From Planctomycetaceae bacterium (GTDB lineage: Bacteria; Planctomycetota; Planctomycetia; Pirellulales; UBA1268), in the NCBI GenBank assembly GCA_947453375.1, contig CANGGT010000022.1, positions 1-32,854 of the forward strand: 32,854 bases of DNA. Reading direction: 5' to 3'. Shown here one piece after another: positions 16,214 to 27,600 of this stretch. The notes under the pieces are model-generated. The model was not told where the DNA came from. It saw only the letters and a program-made list of their open reading frames with translations, and did no database searches. Each line of letters starts with the position of its first letter. The stretch's first letter is position 1. A program made the translations under genes and the position numbers.

Positions 16214-17260
16214 TCAGGCGTCGGAGGGATGGAGGCGGAGGTGTTCGGCGCGGGCCATGCCGGCGGCGCCGACGTAGCCGGCGTCGCCGCCGAGGGTGGC
16301 GAAGCGGATCGGCGTTCGTTCGGCGAGGAGGGGGAAGGCACGCTCCCGGACCACGGCACGGATCCGCTCCAGGAAGGCGTGGCCGACCGGATCGGGCTCG
16401 CCACCGAATGTCATGGCGCCGCCGAGGAGGACGATCGCCGGGTCGAGGGTGTGGAGGAGGGTCGTGATCCCGATGCCGAGCCAGCGGGCCACCGAGTCGA
16501 TCAGCTCGAGCGACGCCCCATCCCCTGTCTTCGCCTGGGCCCACACGAGCTCCGGGGTCAGCTCCGCGCCATCGGCCACGGCCTTTGCCAGTCCAGCCGC
16601 GGTGCCGGCATCGATCCGCTCCCGGGCCATGGCCACCAGCGACTTGGCGCTCGCGTAGGCCTCGAGGTGTCCCCGCTTTCCGCAGGGACACATCCGGGCC
16701 GTCGCGGCCGGATCGACGAGCATGTGACCGCACTCGGAGGCGTGGCTATTGGCGCCGTCGATCGTCGTCTCGCCGATGACGATCGAGCCGCCGACCCCCG
16801 TGCCGAGCGTGAGGAGCACGAGGCTTTCGAGCTGCTTGGCGGCGCCGATCCAGTGCTCGCCGAAGCCGGCAGCGGTGGCGTCGTTGGCAAACGTCACCGG
16901 CAGCCCGGCGTGGTGCGAGACCCGGTCGCGGACGTTGAAGCCATCGAACCCGGGGAAGTTGCCAGCGCGGATGATGAAGCCGGCCTTGAGGTCCTGCGGG
17001 CCGGGGGTGCCGAGGCCGGCCCGAGGGATCGCGGAGAGGGGGACGCCGGCGAGGCCGGCGACGGTGTGCACGCTCTGGCCCATCCGCCGGCAGACATCCT
17101 CCGGCCCCCGATCGACGAGCGTCTTCTCGGTGTGGAAGGCGACGGTGCGGCCGTCGTCATCGACGAGGCCGACTTTGATGTTCGTCCCACCCAGATCGAC
17201 GCCGGCCCAGAAAGGGGGGCGGGCCTGGGCAATCGGGAGCCAGCGGGAGGGGTCTTTCAT
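16214..17260 (-). CDS. ROK family sugar kinase (glucokinase-like)
   Basis: 348-residue cytosolic sugar kinase of the ROK family, probably phosphorylating glucose or a related hexose with ATP. The phosphate-binding motif DLGGTNIK starts at residue 22. PVTFANDATAAGFGEHW carries the catalytic Asp, and LLTLGTGVGGSIV is the second phosphate motif. Sugar/zinc motifs are HASECGHMLVDP and CPCGKRGHLEAYAS. In the latter (residues 191-200) the usual third zinc Cys of CxCGxxGCxE is His198. IVLLGGAMTFGG is near the C-terminus. The start is the ATG at 17260. It is followed by lepA after 25 bases and preceded by a lipoprotein gene in the same direction. Substrate is inferred from family only. Confidence 0.9.
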   Translation of the reverse strand: MKDPSRWLPIAQARPPFWAGVDLGGTNIKVGLVDDDGRTVAFHTEKTLVDRGPEDVCRRMGQSVHTVAGLAGVPLSAIPRAGLGTPGPQDLKAGFIIRAGNFPGFDGFNVRDRVSHHAGLPVTFANDATAAGFGEHWIGAAKQLESLVLLTLGTGVGGSIVIGETTIDGANSHASECGHMLVDPAATARMCPCGKRGHLEAYASAKSLVAMARERIDAGTAAGLAKAVADGAELTPELVWAQAKTGDGASLELIDSVARWLGIGITTLLHTLDPAIVLLGGAMTFGGEPDPVGHAFLERIRAVVRERAFPLLAERTPIRFATLGGDAGYVGAAGMARAEHLRLHPSDA

Positions 17261-17343
17261 GGATGGCTGGGGCGCGGTGGCTGGAGCGGAGCGGGGAGAG
17301 GGACGACGACATCGATGCCGCCGGCAGGGAGTGGAGCGTGGCG

Positions 17344-17664
17344 TCAGTTGGCCGCCGGAGAGACGGGGACTTCCTCCGCGGCCGGGCCGGCATCGGTCGC
17401 AGGGGGCACGGACTCGGTCGATGGCCCTGCAGCCTTTTCGTCGGCCGGCGGCGAGGAGCCCTCCGACTCCACCGGTGCTGCGGTCTCCATCGGCAGCACC
17501 TCGATCCGCTCCACCTCGACGATGTCGACCTCCGGTCCACGGCTCGGCGAAGAGCAGCCGGAGATCGCCCCCCACGACAGCCCGATCATGGCACCGAGGG
17601 CGATGCGCGTGATGCCCATGGGGGCGAGTCGGGAGCGAACGGTCAAACGGGAGGGGAGCGGCAT
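17344..17664 (-). CDS. Small predicted lipoprotein
   Basis: 106 residues, no recognised domain. The signal region ends in a lipobox: GITRIALGAMIGLSWGAISG followed by Cys-Ser-Ser, so lipidation at that Cys and a membrane anchor are likely. The mature part is an acidic strand-like PEVDIVEVERIEVLPMET, then a low-complexity Pro/Ala/Glu/Ser tail. The ATG at 17664 has AGGA about 9 bases upstream; ATG 17619 would give a shorter n-region but has no Shine-Dalgarno. It lies between the sixA-like gene (105 bases) and the ROK gene (83 bases), all on the minus strand. Function unknown. Confidence 0.65.
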   Translation of the reverse strand: MPLPSRLTVRSRLAPMGITRIALGAMIGLSWGAISGCSSPSRGPEVDIVEVERIEVLPMETAAPVESEGSSPPADEKAAGPSTESVPPATDAGPAAEEVPVSPAAN

Positions 17665-17769
17665 GAACCGGATCCTCGAGGGGACGGCGGGAACGCGACC
17701 GATTCTACCACCCTCCGGCGGAAGCCTTGCCGGCACTTTTTCCCACGTTTTCGCCCTCCACGGCGGCCG

Positions 17770-18264
17770 TCAGCCCTCGAGGATCGCTGCCGTGGCCAGC
17801 CACTCCAATTCGCCCGGATGGCCGATGCCGTCGTCGAGTCGGATCGAAGCCACGGCTCCCTTCGACATCCGGATCGTGGCGCTGCCATCGCCGATCGTGT
17901 GGGCGGCGAGGCGCCCCACGCACGGGGCGTGTCCAACCCAGGCCACACGGGCGGCATCCTGGCTGATCGTCCATTCCACGAGCGTCTGCCAGTCTGATCC
18001 CGGGGCGAGGGCATCGACGACGACGATCGGCGCTCCCTCGTCGAGTTCCGTCGCGAGAATCTCGGCGGTCTCCCGGCAGCGGATGAGTGGGCTGGTGGCG
18101 ATCAGGTCAAACCCCATCCCCACTTTTCCGAGCCGGCGGACGAACTTCTCGAACCGCTTCCGCCCGGGCTTCGTCAGGCGACGCTGGAAGTCGTCGACCC
18201 CCGGCCCCGGATCCTCGGCCCAGGCGTGACGGATGATCGTGAGGTGGGTGGTGAGGGCAGGCAT
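17770..18264 (-). CDS. Histidine phosphatase (SixA-like phosphoglycerate mutase superfamily)
   Basis: 164-residue cytosolic phosphatase of the branch 1 histidine phosphatases. TIIRHAWAEDPG near the N-terminus holds the RHG-type motif (here RHA) with phospho-acceptor His13. The second catalytic His is in VAWVGHAPCVGRL. TSPLIRCRETAEIL is the conserved Arg-containing loop, and LTKPGRKRFEKFVRRLG matches SixA. SixA in E. coli dephosphorylates phosphohistidine on phosphotransfer proteins; here the partner is unknown. The frame is open further upstream, but homology starts just after the ATG at 18264. It could head a cluster with the lipoprotein, ROK, lepA and esterase genes. Confidence 0.87.
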   Translation of the reverse strand: MPALTTHLTIIRHAWAEDPGPGVDDFQRRLTKPGRKRFEKFVRRLGKVGMGFDLIATSPLIRCRETAEILATELDEGAPIVVVDALAPGSDWQTLVEWTISQDAARVAWVGHAPCVGRLAAHTIGDGSATIRMSKGAVASIRLDDGIGHPGELEWLATAAILEG

Positions 18265-18661
18265 GGGGCCGGGATCGCCAGGGAGCCGTGGATGACGAAG
18301 GGGAACGTCCATCTTGGACCCGGGGACGGGAATCCTCAACCACGCGAGAGCGGGCAGCCGAGGGGAAGGTGCGGAAGCTCCCCGGAAAGTCTCGCGCCGG
18401 CATCGCTCGCAAGGGGGGGGCGTCTGCGGAGAGGTGCCGTTTCATCCTCATATCTGCCCGTTTCGTCCCAGGTGGCGCAGATTCTGGTCCGTTTCTGGGC
18501 CAACTCCTTTGACCTGCCGTACAGAGGCCTTAGGCTCGGCAGACGTTCATCGACCGCCTCCATCATGCGGGGGGGTGAGGCATCCGCCGTCCGGTCGGTG
18601 ACGACGGGTCGAGCGGCACCGCCCCGGGCTGTTCAGCGCTGCTCCAAGGAGATGGTTTGCC
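18265..18661 (+). promoter_or_regulatory. 397-base divergent intergenic region upstream of the giant gene
   Basis: No convincing gene. A possible promoter is TTGACC (18509-18514), a 16-base spacer and TAGGCT (18531-18536), a weak -10. A good Shine-Dalgarno, AAGGAG (18646-18651), lies 10 bases before the ATG at 18662. The long 5' distance leaves room for regulation, but I see no riboswitch-like or operator structure. Confidence 0.4.
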
Positions 18662-21600
18662 ATGAAGTCGAATTGGACTGCTCGGTGGTGGGCACGGATC
18701 CACGCCACGCTCGTCTGGCGCCGCTTCCGGGAGCGAGCCTTGCTCCGCGTCCAGCGCCGCAGCCGGCGCGATCGGACACGGCGCTCGGGGCTGGCGCGGC
18801 TCGATGGGCTTGCGCGACTCGAGCCGCGGGCGCTCCTGGCCGCCGACATCGCCACCGATCGATTCGACTACGCTCCTGGAAGCACGGCCCTCTTCACCAC
18901 CTTCTCAGACGGTGGCCCCGACCACAACTTTCTGGTCGGTGAGACGATCCAGTTTCAGGTCGTCCGCACCGACGGCCTCGCCGACAACGCGCCGGGGAAT
19001 CTCCCCTGGAAGGTGACCGACGGCTTGGGGGGGTTCGACGCCTACGTCGATGAGACCGGCATCCGCATCGCCCCCGACCGTGACGGCATCGCCGACGGAC
19101 GGATCGAGACCGATTGGTTTGTCGGCAGCGAGTATGCCAACGCGAGTCTCGAGGTCCGGGCCACGGGGCTTGTGTCCGGCGCGGTGGCGACCGAGGCCTT
19201 CCACGATTCCGCGATCGTCATCAGTTCGAACACGGCTTGGAGCCAGATCACGACCGGCTCCGGTGTCAACGGCGCCCCCACCGCCAACGATTCGATCGTC
19301 GTCAGTCAGGGCGCCACGCTGACCGTCGACGTCAATGGTGCGGTGGCTGGAGGGGTGACGCTCGGGAACGGCGCCGCCGGTACGGCAGCGCTTGCCTTCT
19401 CGGCCGGCACGATCGGGGCGACGTTCGGGTCGCTTTCCAATAACGGCACCGCCACGGTTGCGTTCAATAGTGCCACCTCGACGCTCAACATCGGCGCCGA
19501 TAACACGAACTCGACGTTTGGTGGTGTCATCAGCGGTGCCGGCAAGCTCACGAAGATCGGCACTGGGAAGCTCACCCTCACCGGCACCAACACCTACACC
19601 GGCGTGACGACGATCAGCGCTGGCGTTCTCAGTGTCGCCACGATCGGAAACGGTGGCGTGGCGGGGAACCTCGGCGCTGCGGCCACTGCCGCGGCGAACC
19701 TCGTCTTCTCAGGGGGAACGCTCCAGTACACCGGCTTGACCGCCTCGACCAATCGGGCCTTCACGCTCACCGCCGGCAAGACGTCGACGATCGACGTGAC
19801 CACCAACACGCTGACGATCTCGGGTGCGAGTGCCAACACGACCGGCGTCCTCGTGAAAGTCGGGGCCGGCACGCTCGTGCTCTCGGGAGCCAATGCCCAC
19901 ACCGGCGGAACGACCATCACCACCGGGACGCTCAGATACGGGAGGATCAACGCTCTGTCTGCCGGTCCGGTGACGGTGAACGGAGGCACGCTCGACATCG
20001 TGACGTTCACCGATACGGTCGGCGCCGTGACGCTGACGAGCGGCACGATCACGGGTACGACAGGCACGCTCACAGCCACGTCGTACGCGCTGCAGAGTGG
20101 TACGATCTCCGCCAGGATCGCCGGCACCGGTGCCCTCACCAAAACCGGCGCCGGTACCGTCACGCTCTCCGGGGCCAATACCCACTCTGGCGCGAAGAAC
20201 CTCAACGGCGGCGTGCTCGCGCTGGGGAACGCCAGCGCCCTCGGCACCACCGGCACGATCAGCTTCGGCGGCGGCACGCTCCAACATTCCGCCAGCAACA
20301 CCACCGACTATTCGTCGCGCTTCTCCGCGGCCGCCAATCAGGCCTACAGTGTCGATACCAACGGACAGAACGTCACCTACGCTTCGGCGCTTGCCAGTTC
20401 CGGCGGTTCGCTCAAAAAGTCCGGTGCCGGCACGCTCACGCTCACGGGCAGCAACACCTACACCGGTGGCACGACCGTCTCCGGCGGAACGCTCAGCCTC
20501 GGTGCGAGCCACGTCCTCGCGGACAGCGGCGCCGTGATCCTGAGCGGCGGCACGCTCGACCTCGGTGCTTCGAGCGACACCATCGGCAGTCTCACCGGGC
20601 CAGGCACGGTGACGACGACGACCGGTGTGCTCACGGTGACGGGCCGCCTCGCCGGCGGCCTGGCCACCGGCAATATCGCCCTGCAGCCCCAGGCGACGCT
20701 TTCCCCCTCCGTGGGCTTGCCGGCCGGCGGCGCACTTACCGTGGCTGGGCTGACGGTGGCCGGGACGGTCGACCTCGGCGGCAGCAGCCTCGAGCTGACG
20801 ATCAATGGCCGAGCCGACGTGGGGCAGTCGGTAACGATCGTCGACAACGACGGAAGCGATCCGGTCATCGGCGGGTTTGCCGGGCTTCCTGGCGGGACGG
20901 TGTTCCTCGCCGGTAACGGGCAGACGTTCCGCATCGACTACGCCGGTGGGGACGGCAACGACATCGTCCTCACCCGCGTTCTCGTCGGGCTCACCGTCAG
21001 CGGCATCACCGTCGATACCCGCCCCTACGACGGCGGCACGATCGCCCCGCTGAATCTCCGCCAGGCGACACTCGTCGGCCTCGTGCCGGGCGACACGTCG
21101 ACGACGCTCGTCACGGCCGGTGTCACGGGCACCTTCGACGACCCCAACGCCGGCTCCGGCAAGCCGGTGACCGTGACAGGCCTGTCGCTCACCGGAGCCC
21201 TTGCCGACAACTATGTTCTCCTCACGCCTGAGCTGTCCGGCACGATCGACATGGCCCAAGTGTCGATCCAGGGACCTGCGTCCGTGGTCTACAACGGACG
21301 CCAGCAGTGGGGTGTCGTCTTCGCCTCCGGCATCTACGGGGAGGCGCTCGGCTCCGCGGTCACCAACGAAATCTTCACCGACGCCGGCGTCTACACGGTG
21401 ACGTGGCAGTTTTTCAGCCAGGACCCGAATTACGCCAATGCGTTCGGGACCGGGACGTTCACCATCGAGCAGGCCGAGCCGATGATCACGGTGACGCCCT
21501 TTGTCACGACCTACGACGGCTTGGCCCACTCCGCCACCGGGACCGTGACGGGAGTCAATGGTGAGGATTTGTCGTCCGGCTTGGACCTCGCTGTCGCAAC

Positions 21601-24600
21601 CTCGCACGTCAACGCCGGGGTTTACACCGATCAGTGGACGTTCAGTAATTCAAATTACCGCAGCACGTCGGGGTCGATCACCAACACGATCCTCAAGGCA
21701 ACCCCGACGATCACCGTTACGCCCTACAACGTGACCGACGATCGACAGCCACATACGGCGATCGGGGTAGCCAAGGGTGTCAACGGCGAGGATCTGTCGT
21801 CCGGCCTTTATCTCCAGGGGACGACGCACTCCTCGCCGGGCGTCTATTCCGACTCGTGGTACTTCATCAGCCCGAATGGCAATTACACCGACGTCGATCC
21901 CGGCGTGGCAATCGTCAATACGATCGTCCCTCGGGTGTTCGTCGCCCCGATCGTCGCTCTCGGGAATGACACCGGGACCAGCGGCAGCGACTCGATCACC
22001 TCCGACGGCGCGTTGGCGGTGACGGGGGTGGAGGACGGGAACGGGATCGAGTACTCGATCGATGCGGGTCAAACCTGGAGTGGAGCCTTCACGGCCGTCG
22101 AGGGGGGCAACGTCGTCCTCGTGCGCCAGGTCGATGGCAGGGGAGGCGTGTCGCCGGGGGCGAGGCTCGAGTTCACGCTCGACACGCGGTCCGCCGCTGC
22201 CCTGACGGTGTCGCTCACGAAGGACACCGGTACGAGCAGGACCGACCGGATCACGAGCCTCGCCGATCTCACGATCGGGAATCTCGAGTCGGGTGCGATG
22301 GTCGAATACTCGGTGGACAGCGGCCGGTCGTGGAGCACGTCGTTCCGTGCGGTCGAGGGCCCCAACGCGATCCAGCTACGGCAGTTCGATGTCGCGGGGA
22401 ACAGGTCGGCGGTGACGAGGTTCGCGTTCACGCTCGACACCCGCATCCTCCCGCTTGTGCCGTTTTACGACGGCTTCGGCACCCTCATGCCGGACGGGAT
22501 CGCCGCCGTTACGACGCTCGATTTCTCCGGCTGCACCGTCCCCCTGACGTTCACGTTGCATCCCAACGGCAGCCTGACCGTCGAGGACACGACGGATCCG
22601 TCCGCCAACGGACTGACGTTCAGTAGCTTCGGCGATATCGTCGGCGGTCAGACCGCAAATCGGTTCGTGTTCGTCGGCAGCGCGACGATGGCGGGCCGCG
22701 TGATCGGCAATGTGATGGCGAAGAACACGCTCGATTACAGCGAGTCCACGCTCGCGGTCAGCGTCGACCTGGGCATGGGCCTGGCGACCGGTACCGGCGG
22801 CTTCAAGGGGATCAATGTCGTCATCGGCAGCACCGCCAATGGAATCGCCGGGGGCAACACGCTCATCGGCCCGACGGGCGGGAGCGTCTGGGCGATCGAG
22901 TCTCCGGGGCGCGGGTCGGTCGGCGGCCTCCTCTTCAGCGGCATCGACGACATCGTGGCGGCCTCCGCGAGCGACACGCTCGACTATTCGCGCTCCGCCA
23001 GTGCCGTGACGGTGAATCTCGCCCTCGGCCTGGCGAACGGCTTCCGGCAGAGCACTGGATTCCGCAACGTGATCGGGACACCGTTTGACGACACGTTCGT
23101 CGGCGATGCCCATGACAACACGTTCACGGGTCTTTCCGGCAACGATCGTTTTGATGGCGGCGACGGGACCGACACGGTGGTTGAGTCGGCGAATGGCGAC
23201 CTCACGCTCACGGCAGCGGAACTCGCCGGGCTCGGCACCGACGCGCTCGCCGGGATCGAGGCGGTGAACCTGGCGGGAGGGGCCGGCGCGAACACGATCA
23301 CGGTGCAGGGTTGGACGGGGAGCGCCACGCTCACGGGGGGCGCCGGGAACGACCGCTATGTCTTCACCGGGACGGTGTCGGCAAGCGTGACGATCGTGGA
23401 GGCGGCGAATGCCGACGCTGACTCGCTCGACTTCAGCGGCTTGCTCAATGGCGGCCTGACGATCGATCTGGCAGCGACGACGGTGCAGACGGTCGTGTCC
23501 GGGTTGAAGCTGAAGCTTTCCAGTGACACGGGGATCGAGAGCGTCACGGGGACGGCGTTTGCCGACGTGCTCGTCGGAAATGCGCGCGACAACCCGCTCT
23601 CCGGTCTTGCCGGCGACGACTCGCTCTCGGGCCTGTCCGGCACCGACACGTTTGATGGTGGCACCGGGACCGACACGGTCGTCGAGTCGGGGGATGTCGA
23701 CTTCACGCTCACGGCGGCGGGGCTTGCCGGTCGCGGCACGGACTCACTTGCCGGGATTGAAGCGGTGAGCCTCACGGGAGGTACCGGCGCGAATGCGTTT
23801 ACAGTGCAGGGGTGGAAGGGGAGCGTGATCCTCGCAGGCGCCGCCGGGAACGACCGCTACGTCTTCTCCGGCACCGGGTCAGCGAACGTGACCGTCATCG
23901 AGTCGGCGGATACCGACACCGACACGCTCGATTTCACGACGCTCGCGAACGGGGGTGTGAGTCTCGATCTTGGCGTGACCACGGCGCAGACGCTCGTGGC
24001 CGGCTTGACGCTGACGCTTTCCACGGCGACGGGGCTCGAGAACGTAGTCGGGACGGCGTTTGCCGACACGCTCGTCGGGAATGCGCGCGACAATCGAGTG
24101 TCGGGTCTTGCCGGTGACGACACACTGTCGGGGCGTGCCGGCACCGACAGCCTTGACGGAGGCGCTGGTGTCGATGCGGTGGTCGAGTCCGGGGATATCG
24201 ACTTCACGCTCGCGGCGGCCCTCCTGACCGGCCTCGGAACCGAGACGCTTGTGAGCGTGGAGTCGGTCCGGCTCGCGGGAGGGGATCGTGCCAACACGTT
24301 CACCTTGGCAGGGTGGACGGGTGGTGTCCTGCTCGACGGTGGTGCCGGGAGCGACCGCTACGTGTTCCGCGGAACGGCTGCCGCGAACGTGACGGTCGTC
24401 GAGGCGGCGGACGCCGACTCCGACACCCTCGACTTCAGCGATCTTGCCACGGGAGCGGTGAGCGTCGATCTGGCGTCGACAGCGGCCCAGACCGTAGCCG
24501 CGGGCTTGACACTGACGCTCTCCTCGTCGACGGGGCTCGAGAACGTGGTCGGGACGGCGCTGGCCGACACGCTTCTCGGAAACGCGAGAGACAACTCGCT

Positions 24601-27600
24601 CTCGGGCCTCTCCGGCAACGACACATTTACGGGCCTGTCTGGCAACGACACTTTTCTCGGCGGTGCCGGGACCGACACGGTGGTCGAGTCGGCCGACGTC
24701 GACTTCACGCTCACGGCGGTGGGGCTCACCGGCATCGGCAGCGATTCACTCGACGGCATCGAGACGGTGAACCTTTCGGCCGGTGCGAGTGCGAACACGT
24801 TCAACGTGCAGGGGTGGACGGGGAGCGCGACGCTCACGGGGAACGCCGGGAACGATTCCTACGTCTTCGTCGGGACGGAGTCGGCCAGCGTGACGATCGT
24901 CGAGGGAGCGAATGCCGATACCGACACGCTCGATTTCACAGGGCTCCTGAATGGGGGCGTGAACCTCGATCTGGCCGTGGCAACGGCGCAGACGCTCGTG
25001 GCCGGCCTGACGCTCAAACTCTCCTCCGTGACGGGGATCGAAAACGTCACCGGGACTGCGTTTGCCGACACGGTGCGGGGGAATACAAGAGACAACGTGC
25101 TTTCGGGTCTTGGCGGCTCCGATACGCTCGTTGGGCGAGCCGGCGACGACTCCTTTTTCGGCTCGGCCGGGAACGACAGCTTTGACGGCGGCGTCGGGAC
25201 CGACACGGTGATCGAGTCGGCAGACATCGATTTCACGCTTGCCCCGACGACGCTCACCGGGCTCGGAGCCGCCACGCTTGCCAGCATCGAGGCAGTGAAT
25301 CTGACGGCCGGGGCGAGTGCGAACACGATCACGGTGCAGGGGTGGACGGGGAGGGCCACGCTCACGGGGGGCGCCGGGAACGACCGCTATGTCTTTGCCG
25401 GGACCGAATCGGCGAGCGTGACGATCGTCGAGGGTGCGAACGCCGACAGCGACACGCTCGACTTCACGACGCTCGCGAACGGGGGCGTGAGTCTCGATCT
25501 TGCCGTGACCACGGCGCAGACGCTCGTGGCCGGCTTGACGCTGACGCTTTCCACGGCGACCGGGCTCGAGAACGCCATCGGAACGGCGTTCGCCGACGCG
25601 CTCCTGGGCAACACGAGAGACAACGCGGTTTCGGGTCTTGGCGGCGACGACACGCTGCTGGGCCGCGACGGCAACGACACCTTCGACGGCGGGGCTGGTA
25701 CCGACACGGTGAGCGAGTCGGCCGACGTCGATTTCACGCTCGCAGCGGCGACGCTGACTGGCGCGGGAAGTGACACGCTTGCCGGCATCGAGACGGTGAA
25801 TCTGACGGCCGGCGCGAGTGCGAACACGATCACGGTCGACGGCTGGACGGGGAGCGCCACGCTCACGGGTGGCACCGGGAATGACCGCTATGTCTTTGCC
25901 GGGACCGAATCGGCGAGCGTGACGATCGTCGAGGGTGCGAACGCCGACACCGACACGCTCGATTTCACGACGCTCGCGAACGGGGGCGTGAGTCTCGATC
26001 TTGCCGTGACCACGGCGCAGACGCTCGTGGCCGGCTTGACGCTGACGCTTTCCACGGCGACGGGGCTCGAGAACGCCATCGGAACGGCGTTCGCCGACGC
26101 GCTCCTGGGCAATACGAGAGACAACGCGGTTTCGGGTCTTGGCGGCGACGACACGCTGCTGGGTCGCGACGGCAACGACACCTTCGACGGCGGGGCTGGT
26201 ACCGACACGGTGAGCGAGTCGGCCGACGTCGATTTCACGCTCGCAGCGGCGACGCTGACCGGCGCGGGAAGTGACACGCTTGCCGGCATCGAGACGGTGA
26301 ATCTGACGGCCGGCGCGAGTGCGAACACATTCACGGTCGACGGCTGGACGGGGAGCGCCACGCTCATCGGCGCCGCCGGCGGCGATCGCTACGCCTTCGC
26401 CGGGACAGAGGCGGCGAGCGTGACGATCGTCGAGGCGGCGAACACCGACAGCGACACGCTCGACTTCTCGAATCTGTTGAACGGCGGCATCCGTGTCGAT
26501 CTTGCCGTGACGGCCTCCCAGGCAGTCGTATCGGGGCTGACGCTGACGCTCTCGAGCACGACGGGGATCGAGAACGTCACGGGGACGGCGCTGGCCGACA
26601 CCCTCCAGGGGAACGCCCGCGGCAACCTGCTGGCGGGGCTCGCTGGAGACGACACCCTCACGGGGCGCGGGGGGAGCGACAGCCTCGATGGCGGCAGCGG
26701 TTCCGACGCCGTGATCGAATCGGGGAATGTCGACTTCACCCTTACGGCGGCCGGACTCGCGGGACGCGGCACCGATCTGCTCTCCGGCATCGAGAGCGTG
26801 AACCTGACGGCCGGCGTTGGTGCGAACACGATCACGGTCGACGGATGGAACGGGAGCGCGGTCCTTTCCGGTGACGCCGGCAACGACACCTACGTTTTCA
26901 GCGGGACCGAGTCGGCAAGCGTGACGATCGTCGAAGCGGCTGATGCCGACAGCGACACGCTCGACTTCTCGGGGCTCCTCAATGGTGGTGTGAGCCTCGA
27001 TCTGGCGGTGACGACGGCCCAGGCAGCCGTGGCAGGCCTGACGCTGACGCTCTCGACTGAGACAGGGATTGAAAACGTCACCGGGACGGCCTTCGCCGAC
27101 TCCCTCGTGGGTAACACCCGTGCCAACACGCTTGCTGGGCTTTCCGGCGATGACCTGTTCACTGGCCGGGTGGGCGATGACACCCTCGATGGCGGCGCGG
27201 GGAGCGATACGGTGGTCGAGTCGGCGGATGTCGACTTCGCGCTCGCCTCGTCGGCGCTCACCGGCGTCGGCACCGATGCGCTTGCCGACATCGAAGGAGC
27301 GATCCTCTCGGGCGGTGCCGGGGCGAACTCGTTCACCGTGAACGGCTGGACCGGCAGTGCTCTCCTGTCGGGCGCCGCCGGGGGAGACGTTTATGCCTTC
27401 TCAGGAAATCTCTCCGCGGCCGTGACGATCGTCGAGACGGCGGATGCCGATGCCGACACACTCGACTTCACGAGCCTTGCCAACGGTGGAGTGACCGTCG
27501 ATCTCGCCGTGACGACAATGCAGACGGTGGCGACGGGCTTGACCGTGACGCTGTCGAGCGACGCGGCAGTCGAGAACGTCACCGGGTCGGCCTTCGCCGA

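Noticed and set aside
14215-16467. Plus-strand open frame of 750 codons over lepA
   Set aside because: Antisense of the highly conserved lepA; the product is Arg/Asp/Val-rich with no recognisable motif.
16229-18229. Plus-strand open frame of 666 codons over the ROK, lipoprotein and sixA-like genes
   Set aside because: It crosses three well-supported minus-strand genes and their gaps and has no motif.
19709-21607. Long minus-strand open frame (632 codons) antisense to the giant gene
   Set aside because: It mirrors the strong third-position G/C bias of the plus-strand gene and has only low-complexity Arg/Gly/Asp-rich sequence without domains.
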